A stretch of DNA of 64,000 nucleotides from Strongylocentrotus purpuratus. Lineage: Eukaryota; Echinodermata; Echinoidea; Camarodonta; Strongylocentrotidae. Below are positions 23,265-35,200 of this stretch, in pieces. The position numbers and the translations under genes were made by a program. Under the pieces are notes generated by a model that was not told the DNA's origin, ran no database searches, and saw nothing but the letters and a program-made list of their open reading frames with translations. Position 1 is the stretch's first letter. Each line of letters starts with the position of its first letter. The stretch is from contig NW_022145594.1 of assembly GCF_000002235.5 (NCBI RefSeq), positions 17,648,412-17,712,411 on the forward strand. The letters run 5' to 3'.

Positions 23265-26200
23265 TTCTAACCCCCTCTCTCCCTCTTCCACGCACACACA
23301 CATGATAACGCACATGAAAAATAAGTAACGATAACCAGAAAAATATCCACCGTTCCTCTTCTGCCGTATCTCTCTCTCTCTCTCTCTCTTTCTTACACCC
23401 TCTCTCCCTCTCTCACGCACACACACATGATAACGCACATGAAAAAATAAGTAACGATAACCCCAAAAACATCCACCTTTCCTCGTCTCCCGTATCTCTC
23501 TCTCTGTCTCTCTTTCGCCCCCTCTCTCCCTCTCCCACGCACACACACATGATAACGCACATGAAAAATAGGTAACTATAACCAGAAAATATCCACCGTT
23601 CCTCTTCTGCCGTATCTCTCTCTCTCTCTCTCTCTCTTTCTTACTTTTTTTTTTTTTTTTAACAATTTTGTTTTATTTCTCCAGATGTGTAATACAAACC
23701 ATGACATACAATTGAATAAAATAAACGTGTTCAATATTGATGCTTTTACATAAACATAATTAAACACAAACTTATTTGCAGTATAATATAACTTAACAAC
23801 AAAGTAAACGTATAAGTACCTAAACATAATATGTCAATTGTAAATGTTATTTACTTATATATTACAAAAAAAAAAAAATCTGGAGATAATTTTACTGAAA
23901 CAATCCTGCCCCCTCCCTGCCCCCTACATCACACAGACATACTCACCCTCTATCACACAAACATACTCACCCACTCACACACATACTCACCCACCCACCC
24001 CCCCCCCACACACACACACACAGTACTCACTCAGTGGATGTCTGCCAACATTCTCAACTTAAGAAAAATATACTAAATAAGTTATCCAGGCCGCAAAATC
24101 GAGTTACGCTTTTAACAAGCTCACGGTGGAGAAGAAAGCAAATCTTAATTAATCTTAAGCTGCTCCCACTTTAAAAAATGTGATCCTAGCTTTCCCATTT
24201 TAATTGCTATTTTCTTTTCCTCATCCCTATACTTAAAAATGCTTTTTTTTCATCTTTTCTAAAGTTAGTACTCGCCCCCCCGATCTTGACATAAATGTAA
24301 CATACTTCACCATGAAAATGATAGTATTACACATTTTTATTCTATATGAACTACCTACCAACCCAACAAATATATCTCGCCATTCTAAATCTTTAATTTC
24401 ATCTAACTCAAAAAGTTGTATTAAAGCCTGCCATAACCTTTGAACGCTCCCACAAGATAAAAATAAATGTTTGTATGTTACACCCTCTCTCCCTCTCTCA
24501 CGCACACACACATGATAACGCACATGAAAAAATAAGTAACGATAACCCCAAAAACATCCACCTTTCCTCGTCTCCCGTATCTCTCTCTCTGTCTCTCTTT
24601 CGCCCCCTCTCTCCCTCTCCCACGCACACACACATGATAACGCACATGAAAAATAAGTAACGATAACCCCAAACACATCCACTCTCTCCCTCCCCCACGC
24701 ACACACACACATGATAACGCACATGAAAAATAAGTAACGGTAACCAGAAAAATATCCACCTTTCCTCTTCTGTCGTATCTTTCTCTCTCTCTCTTTCTCC
24801 CCCTCTCTCCCTCCCCACGCACACACACATGATAACGCACATGAAAAATAAGTAACGATAACCCCAAACACATCCACTCTCTCCCTTTCCCACGCACACA
24901 CACACACATGATAACGCACATGAAAAATAAGTAACGATGACCAGAAAGACATCCACCTTTCCTCTTCTGCCGTATCTCTCTCTCTCTCTCTCCCTCTCTT
25001 TCTTACCCCCTCTCTCTCTTCCACGCACACACACATGATAACGCACATGAAAAATAAGTAAGGTTAACCAGGAAAACATCCACCTTTCCTCTTCTGCCGT
25101 ATCTCTCTCTCTCTCTCTTTCTTAACTCCTTTCTCCCTCACCCACGCACACACACATGGTAACGCACATGAAAAAAATAAGTAACGATGACCAGAAAAAC
25201 ATCCACCTTTCCTCTTCTGCCGTATCTCTCTCTCTCTCTCTCTCTCTCCCTCTCTTTCTTACCCCCCCCTCTCTCTCTCTCTCTTCCACGCACACACACA
25301 TGATAACGCACATGAAAAATAAGTAAGGGTAACCAGGAAAACATCCACCGTTCCCCTTCTGCCGTATCTCTCTCTCTCTCTCTCTTTCTTACCCCTCTTT
25401 CCCTCTCCCACGTACACACACACACACACACACACATGATAACGCACATTCACGCCCACACTCATTTTCAGGGATTCATATTGGATATTCAAGGGTCTCC
25501 TACTGAGTGAGATGACGGAGACTGTCAAGGGGATGCTGACGAACTTTGTCTCCATATCTAAAAGGTAATTATGATTCAGTAACTGTACCGAAATGATAAA
25601 CAGGTTACTAACAAAATTACAGATTCAAATTAGAGACCACAATTAAAAATTAGTCTCTGATTGACTTTGAATGTTCATGAAACGCTTTTACTGCTTAAAG
25701 GCATCGTTTAAAAATGTTAAATTGTTTGTTTTGTTTCTTTGTTTTTATATCTGCATTTTCAAAATAGAACATAATCATATACATAAAGTAACAAATATTT
25801 TACATAATTATATTTTTTTAAGTACATTAAATAAGATGCATACAAATAAAAATATGATTTCAATGAAAAAAGAAAAAAATACAGAAAACGCAGGAGACCG
25901 CCATCGTGAGCGGTAAACTTGAAATCGATGGCGGCCTCGAGAAAATAGCGGCAAACTCTTAAATTATGTAATTGTTCAAAATGATCATGAAGTGCCTCAA
26001 AGAAGTAAAAATCTTTGTGTGACCGGTTTTACTATACTCATTTTCCCCAATAGACGGTAGTGTTATAAAGACCGTTAGGAAAACGAAAAACAAAATTTCG
26101 ATTTCCATTCACAAATATCTTGATAATCAGACAAGCGATCGGCTTGCCAAAGTCATGGCATTCCTGACTGACCTAGCATGAGCTAAATCCAGGATTTCGT

Positions 26201-29200
26201 TTCAGAATCTGAGGCAATGCTTTATACCGAGTCACTTTAATAATGTACTTTTTCTTACCTTTCTTTTGACTGTGCTACAAGCAGTATTGGTCACGTGCCT
26301 AACGGTAACCGGGTCTACTATGAGAAGCGAAGTCAACCACCGTTTCTCATCCCCTCCGTCTACCTCTATCTTCAAGCCACCGACGACATCGAAACCATTC
26401 GCACTTTCCTGCCCGACCTCGAGATCGAGTACCAGTTCTGGATGACCGACAGGGCCATAGACATCACCAAAGATGCGAATGTTTACACGTTGAATAGATA
26501 CAACGTCAACATGGGCATGCCCAGGTAATAATTTGACCGCAGTCCTACCGCGGTCACCGCGGCCCCCGCGGTCACGCCGATGTGACCGCCTCCAGACTGA
26601 CAACACACCGAAAAAACAAGATTCTGTTTCATAAAACTTGTTATCAATAGCAAGGTACAATTATTTATATATAAACTCGTTGTATTTGATAGGCTTTGAG
26701 CTAATTTGTCATTGAAATTTAGTATTTGTTATTACAAGTTTTTAGGAAAAATAAACGAGTTTAAATGGCTCAGAACTGGTCTGTTTGGCGCTGTGACTGA
26801 GGAACCATGTCAACGAGACTGACAACAGACAGATAACAGACCGAATATAAAATTACTTTATCCCTAATGGCTAAAATAAGTCGATTTGAGGTAGGTATCG
26901 ACTCGGTTTAACTGGTCCGTTTGTAACATTGCTTTATTTTCTGGCGCTGGTTCCTATATATATATATATATATATATGAGACTGAATACGCTGTGAGGCT
27001 TGCGGAGGAGCGTTAGCACGCGCGCAAGCAAAAAAGGCTTTTTTTTTTTTGTTTGTTTTGTTTTTTGTTTTTTGCCATTTCATGTCGAAAAAGCAACTCA
27101 ATTTTTATTTCTTTATACATGTTATAGAGTTAATTTGAACATGATAGGGATTTTTCTCTTTGTTGACAAATAAACAAAAACATGTATCTTATTTGAGTAG
27201 TTTTGTACAATTAATCATAATATCGGTGGTGGATTCAGGGGGCACAGGGGCACGTGCCCCCCCCCCTCCAATAGAAAAGGGGAAAGGGGGAAGGGGGAAA
27301 AGAAAAGGGAGAAAAGGGAGGGGAAAAAGAAAAGGGAAGAGAGAAAGAAGAAGAAAAGAGGGAGGAGAGAAATAGGCATGTATTTTTATTTTGTCTAGTG
27401 GTGAAAGAAGTTAAGTTCTCTCAACAAATTTACTGACATGGAGGACAAGAGTTAATTTGTATTTCAAGTACATACCACTACCAGTTGTTGTCAGGGGTGG
27501 ATCTAGCCGGCGGCGAGGGAGGGAACCCAATCTGTGAATAAATATTTAGCGGCGACTCATTCGACCGGCCGAAAGGGCGGGAAAGGGGGGGAGGTGCGGG
27601 AAGTGAGCACTTTTTTTCGTGAAAAACTATTTAGCAGCGACACAGCCAGTCGGCCGTTAAGAGTGTGTGTGTGTTGGGTGGGGGGGGGGGTTGGGTAGTG
27701 AGCACTTTTTTTTAGGGGGGGGGGCTCATAGGGGAGGGGGGTTGGAGCTCTTTTTTTTTTTACTCAACTCCCCCCCCCCCCCCTTTGACCCAAAAAGAAA
27801 AATTACCTGTTTTTGTTGAAATTCGAATTCAAACTTTATTGAATTCAATCCAAACAGAAAGGAACATGCTCAATTAAAAAAAAAAATATTGTTTCAAAGT
27901 TAAAGTGGCGTGACTTGACGTGTGCCTGCCCCCTTTCCAAAATTGTGCCCGCTTGTAGTTACAGGTTCTGTGCGATTTTCTTATTTCCATTAAAAATGTT
28001 GCTGAAATTTAATGTTTTTCTCCAGAGTTTCCGTGGGCTCTGCCCCCTGGACCCACTAAGGGCTCTAAGACGGACCTGGTTGCTCATCTGACCTTAGTTA
28101 AATGCCTAAAACCCATGAAATTCCGGGACTTTGCCCCCTGAACCCAATCAGAACCCTAAGGCGGGCCTCTGTATGCTCATCTGACCGTAATTAAATGCCT
28201 AAAACCCCTGAGCTTCATGGGACTCCGGTTCTTGACTCCTGACGGAGCTTTGTCTCTGGACCCCACCCCAATTTACGCTCCACTTGTTTCGCTCGTTTTG
28301 GTCTACCTGATCGTAAATACTTTAGTACCCCCCCCCCCACTTTGAAAAACTTCCGCGAGTACTGCATGTAACAAGTAATAGGTGTGATACGGATTTTTCT
28401 GCCCCCCCCAAAAAAAGTCTTTGCTTATCAGGCTATGCCACTGCGTGGGTGTGTTTGTGTGAGTGTGTTTGTGTGAGTGTGTTTGTGTGAGTGTTCTTTT
28501 CTCTTTTTCAAGCATTGCTATCACAACAGATGGTCCTTATTGGTCCTTATTGATATCTGCATCTGCTTTTGGTTGGATTAATCGGTTTATAACCGTTTGG
28601 TCTTCAACTATTTCGTTTACCTCCCATTAGGTCTGTCACACAAATTTCGTCCAATTGCCAGTCGGTCTAGTTCCCAGTTGGTATAATGCCAATTTTGTCT
28701 ACCATCCGTAATGATTATTTGATGATTATTTATGATTAATTGATTATTAGACCATATAGATAGTAGACATAATGGGCATTATACACCCTGGGAAATAGAC
28801 TAACTGAGAATTAGACCATGTGATTCTAAACAAAATAGGTCGTACACTTCTTGGAAATTAGCCCAAATGACTATTAGCCCAAATAGTCATTAGACCAAAT
28901 GATGATTAGGCAAAATGATAATAATAATAATAATAACTATAACAACATTTGTAATGCGCACATATTCACCCCAAGAGATGCTCAAGGCGCCTAACAAGGT
29001 AATGAGACCATGTGAACAGTATATGGGCTGGATATAGACCATATGGGAATAGACTAATTGGGTAGAAGACGAACTGGATATAGACCATATGGGAATAGAC
29101 TAATTGGGTAGTAGACAAACTGGATATAGACCATATGGGAATAGACCAATTGGGTAGTAGACGAACTGGATGTAGACCATTTGGGAATAGACCAATTGGG

Positions 29201-32200
29201 TAGTAGACGAACTGGTTGTAGACCAATCGGCAATTCAACGATTAAATCAACCACAGTGCTGCAAGCAAACATCAACCTTTATACCTTGTCTTTCATAATC
29301 TCCCTTGTTGCAGGCCCGAATCATACCGTGAAGATATCGAAACAGCAGATGGTAAAAATGAAGGTAATTACTACAAACATATTAACATATACAATTTGTC
29401 ATCTAGTAAACCAGAAATTACTTATTGCCCATAGATCCATGATCTATGGAACTGTCTCCCAAAATCTATTAAATCATGTTGCTCCCTCAACTCATTCACG
29501 GCCAAAGTTAAAACGATGTTATTATCAAAATATTCAAGTTAACGTTGCTGTGTCAACTCTTCAGTCTTTATCATAATGTCATCTCTTTTTTCCTTCGAAT
29601 CATCATCATCATCATCATCATCCTCATCCCCATCTGTAGTGTCAATATCATTATCATCAAAATTTGTATTTTCAATTACCTTTCCATTCTGCTTGATAAA
29701 TGTGTTAATCTATTTAATGAGTTTTGTCTGGGGCTGTTGTATTCTCAATCAATCTGCTTAATTACAATGACAGTCCTTCTTCCGCAAATAATTTGTAATG
29801 TTTTATAATGTTAGAGCAAATTTAGTATTTATGACAGTTTATCATTTCGTTTGTGAAAATAACAATTTGTGTATGTATATATATTCGATTATTTATTATT
29901 CATGGTCAGAAAAATACTTATTTTACTTTATATTATTATTGTTATCGAAAAACTGTGTACTGTGATACATGAATACAGAAAAAAATCAAATCAAATCAGA
30001 AATTAAATAAATATATAATTTGATTTGTATTTGATTTTTATTTCATTTCCTAATTTATTCAGTTCTGGATATAAGCATGAATAAAACGATATATGTTTTT
30101 AAAAAAAATTGACAAGGGCTCAAAGCTAAGCAAAGTTGGTTGCCTTGTGAGTCCTTAAAATTAAAATTCCATTCACTTATAAATTCCTGCTTTCGCTTCT
30201 CTTCGATTGAAATTCTAACAAAAACAACATTAGCAAAAAAGAAGGTCTTCTGTGTCCCGATTATTGTAACGCTTTCTGCGTAAGATCTGTTTTTTTTTAA
30301 AATTGCAAACTGCTTCTATTGATACAGAAGAAAAAAAATCCCCCATGAAAACAATTTATAACTTAAAGGGGTCTTCTTACACTTTTTGTACAAAAATTCT
30401 TATTTAAAAAAACGAGAATTAGTAATGAGTCTTTTATATCATTATCTATTATTATAATGTTTTTTTCCTAATAGCAGGCTTTTTTCCATTCCAAGTTTGA
30501 TACTGATTCTTTTTTTTTTGCATTTGTTCTGTGTAGAGGAAGCCGCGGAGGTATATTCCAACCTCGCCTCAGCAGCAGAGAGTGGATGGGACTTCTCGAC
30601 GCGTTGGTTCCGTGATGGGGCAACTCTTGGATCCATCCGCACTAAAGAAATAGTTCCAGTAGACCTGAACAGCGTGTTGTGTCTAAGTGAATGGGCCCTC
30701 TACGAGATGTATAATACGACAGGTAAGATATGAACTACGTCTTGCTTGTGACCCCGGTTTAAAGCCCCACTGTCCTACTTGTAGCTACTTGCTCCCTATA
30801 TATAGAAAACTTCCCCAATTGGTGCCTGTTGGTCCCCCATGATACTCTTTTTCTTATGTTAGTTGAGAGCTGAGTTAATGAGATAGCCACCTGTCAGTGA
30901 CCTCGCTGTGTGGTCTAATCCCTTCTGGCCCAGTAGTATTGACGGTCTTTAAAACCACAGCTGCACAGCTAGAACAGAAGAAAAAGAGCGCCATCTCAGG
31001 TCAGCTGTAGCAGTGTCGCTCCGTATTACCTACTGCGACCGTGGCTTCACTCCACTGTTCGAACTCTATTTACGAAATTGAAATTAGTTAGACAGTGCAA
31101 GACAGTTGATCATGATGTAGCTAATAAACAGTAGGGTAGGGCAGAAAGTTAATCAGTTCAGTATCGCTTAAAAATGGTTACTTTAAAGACATATAGCACT
31201 TAGCTCTCATGGGGACCGTTCGGGTGTTTACCCAATAAGAGTCACTGTCATTCACCAGAATTAGCCTTCAGTTTTATGACTAGCAGGCCTTATGTAATGT
31301 ACTGCCTGTCACCCTTCCCCCACATGGTAAATTCCATATCTCATTTTTCCCTCCCCCGAAGACTCTCCGAGAGACGAGGGGTATTTCTTAATTGGCCTAC
31401 GGGTACGCTGTGTGCAGACCCGTATGCACACGTTAATGATTTGTTTCCACCAGGTCTGGTGACAGTTAATCGTGGCCTTCTGCACATGGAACTGAAGACT
31501 CACTCCCTTTAAAGAAGCACTCCTTGATATAAAAAAGCAGGCCAGCCGTACTCCGACAACAGCTGCAGGAGCTAGCTTATTCAAAAGAGCATAATGATTG
31601 TTACGCTATGCCTTAATAAGCGAGGCATAATATCTACATTACTTCAAAAGTGCATAAGGATTGTTACACTATGCCTTAATAAGCGAGGCATATTATCTAC
31701 ATTACTTCAAAAGAGCATAAGGATTGTTACGATATGCCTTAATAATAATGAGCAAGGCGTCTTATCTACATTACTTCAAAAGAGCATAAGCATTGTTACG
31801 CTATGCCTTAATAAGCAAGGCATAGTATCTACATTACTTCAAAAGAGCATAAGGATTGTTACGCTATGCCTTAATAAGCAAGGCATATTATCTACATTAC
31901 TTCAAAGGGCATAAGGATTGTTACGATATGCCTTAATAACAATAAGTAAGGCATCTTATATACATTACTTCTTTCTCCACCCAGGTGCTAAATGATCGAG
32001 TACCCGGTATAATTGGCATGAGCACGCGTGCAAATTGGCGCCTGGCTGGAATAATACCCAGGGAGCGGAACGCGTGCAATATCATTTGCGGAATAGCAAT
32101 TGAATGTAATGGCCGGAGGAGTACGGAAATAATCATGACAATATTAAGCGTTTAGAAAACGTAGTAGTGAACGAAAGACAACTGCTGTTTTTGTTTGTAT

Positions 32201-35200
32201 TATTATGCAATAATGTGATATTCGCTACATGCAAAATGACTGAATTTCTCCCTTCAAATGTGACTTGTTTTACAAATCAATTCATTATTCCCCCCCCCCC
32301 CATCATGCAGGTAATGAATCCAAAGCTGCTACATACCTCCAGGCCTTCAACGACCGCAAACGGGCCATCAGTGAGGTACTTTGGAGCGAGGACGAAGGCG
32401 CCTGGTTCGACTACGATATCGTCGACGAAGACATTGTCGATCAGTTCTACCCATCGAATATCATGCCCATGTGGGCGTCGTGTTACGACGATACGAATGA
32501 CATACAACAGCAGGTCCTTGACTACCTTAAAGTAAGTAGATAAGGTCCAAAGATTGTTGTTACCATGGAAACCGTGTGATAATTCAGAAGCACAGATATC
32601 CTATACATCGGGGTTCATAATTCCGAAAATGAATTAAGGGTCAATGGGTCATAATTCCGAAACGATACAGTGCTCGTTCATTTTCGGAATTATAAACCTT
32701 CGGAAATCTGTACATTTTTACATTTTTCGGAATTGTGAGCTCTATTTCATACCCTTAATAACGAATCCTAATTCATTTTCTGAGTTTCGAAGCCTACTTC
32801 ATATCCTGAAAAACAAACCCTTATTTATTTTCTGAATTGTGAACCATATGTCATACCCTGAAGAGAAAAAAACCTAGTCTATTTTCTAAGTCATAAATCT
32901 TTGGAATTACGAACCTTTTGAAAAACCAACTTTTGAAAAACTTCTGGGCCCTGTTTCATAAAAATTGTTATCAATATCACGTTACAAGCTACCGTTATAA
33001 GCTACTGAAATCATGGCATCTGATTGGCTGAGAAAAAATTTGTCATAGAAATTTAGCATTCGTTATAGATAACAAGTTTTATGAAACGGACCCCTGTATG
33101 TCATTTCCTTTCAGAAAGAAGGTGTTTTGGAGTTTCCTGGCGGAATCCCGACATCATTGACGAAATCGGGACAGCAGTGGGACTACCCGAATGCCTGGCC
33201 ACCTCTCCAGGACATCGTCATCGAGACGCTACGCAAAAGCGACGTCGAGGAGGCGAATGACTATGCTCTAAAACTAGCCCAGAACTGGACTCTGACGAAC
33301 TGGAGAGCTTACAAAGAGACCGACCTCATGTTTGAAAAGGTATTGCTCAATCTCTTCCCCATAGGTGTTTAATTAAATTAATGTCGAACATCTTCTGGGC
33401 CGTTTCCAAAGAAGTAAAAGGTAAAGTGACTAATTGTAAGGCCTGAATATTGCTCTTACACAATTAAATTGCGCTATATTTTTTTTGCAGTTTCAACCCA
33501 ACAAAATTGCAATTTATTATGCCTTTACCCATATATTGGAACTTTAACAATCCTCGGCTGTAAGGGAACCGAGTTTCGAATTTTGAACATTAATCAATAG
33601 TTTGTTATTGACTTCTTTCTAAAACCATAATTCATTCATTAATTTAGGATCATGATTTTTTCCCGCTTTCATTTCCTCCCTTCTTTCTGCCTTCTTCTGC
33701 CCCATATTTTTTTAAGTGCCGCCCAGGAAACGTACCCCCTCTGCAACCCCAGTAGATACGCCACTGAGTAAGACATTCATAATGGCCTTTTCTGTTATGA
33801 ATATCTCTTTTGGATAAAAAGTTGAATTAATGTTGAATTATAATGATTTTTTTTTTATTTTTCACATTGCAGAAATGATTGGGAAAATGGACACAAAAAC
33901 ATATGTGTGAAACTTATACCCTGTCAGTTTACTCACAAATAGGGCAGACGTATATGTTTTTTGTCCAAACTACAGCGTGTCATTAATTGAACAAGGCTAT
34001 ATATTACACGTTTGAATACTTAAAGCTTTTAAACAGAAACATCCCAGCAGACCGAAAGTTCACAATATTGATAATGTTCGTTTGGTGAAGATCCCAGGAA
34101 AGGTGTGCAGAAGGCGATGGAGACCAACGCAGCGGTCACGGGGAAGGGGGGGGGGGGGGGGGGGCTTTATCCTCTTGGCCCGCTGGTATTATGTATTATA
34201 TACCTCACTTAAGAAATCCAGCCATCTGATTGGTCGAATTGCATTCATAAACTTCAACTGTTCCTGTAAAATTCTCGGTAACCATGCTTAAAACATTTCA
34301 ATATTTTTAATAACCATGGTTATTAAAAATAGTTGGTCAGCCTCCATGGTTACCCCATAGGTTTACATGTTAAAAAATGGTTTGAGCGATGGAGGATGCC
34401 GTATGTGTGCGAAGGATTGGTCGGTAATTTCAATACAATTGAATCTCGATCGATCTTACCGACAATTTTATCTTGCATTGTTGACATGAAGACGAAAATA
34501 AACTTCCAAAAACAAAAAACAACATCTGCCGATAGATCTTGATCTAAGTTCGTGCCAATATGCATTGCAATAGTAAAAGAAGAGTCCGTATATGGAGCTT
34601 TTGCGAAGCATTCATCACACGCGAAGCCGGTTTCAATCCGTTTTAATGTATATATTGGAGAAAACTGCCAAGCATGTTAACGGCGGGCCATAGCCGAGTG
34701 GTCTAAGCGTTGGTTTTCGGTACACCTCTTGTTGTACGCAAGAGTTCGAATCCCGTCTTCGACAAAAATGATAAATATTTTTCATTTTTCATTTTTTAGT
34801 CTATTTTTTTTCGGCATATAAAAGTATTAATGACTGCTTTAATATTCGAGAAATAGTTGTTTTCATACGCTCTCGGGAAGGTAACAATTGGGCTATTCCC
34901 CTCGGCAAGCCTCGGGGAATAGCACAATTCTAACCTTCCCTTGAGCGTAATAAAACAACTATTTCTCTCAAAGCAGTCATTAATACTATACTGTCGTTTG
35001 ATAGTATCCTCTGATACATTTTCAGGAGAAACAAGAGGAGAGAGACAGGGTAGCAAAAAGACCCTACTCCACCTGTATTGTGATAAGCAACTTTGGAATC
35101 ATGTACACGCCAAATTAAATGCAAGACCAAGTATTTAAAGCTAGTATACAAATAATACACAGCAGTGAGGGCATTAGTAAGAATTATCTACACAAGGTAC

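Noticed and set aside
24233..25079. Long minus-strand open frames with repeated CALSCVCA / MCVIMCVCV units
   Set aside because: They arise from the 122-bp satellite units being open by chance. Only the C-terminal ~80 residues near 24233-24477 are real coding ancestry, and those belong to the LINE.
23181..25448. Possible CRISPR-like array because of regularly spaced repeats
   Set aside because: Eukaryotic intron; units are contiguous satellite copies with (CT)n tracts, not repeats separated by unique spacers.
26232..26660. 142-residue minus-strand open frame
   Set aside because: It is the antisense shadow of TREH exon 7 plus flanks. The + strand frame is clearly trehalase.
31594..31914. 106-residue open frame with repeated [17 protein letters not shown] units
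   Set aside because: A 63-bp tandem repeat has a period divisible by three, so it stays open by construction. It lies inside a TREH intron.
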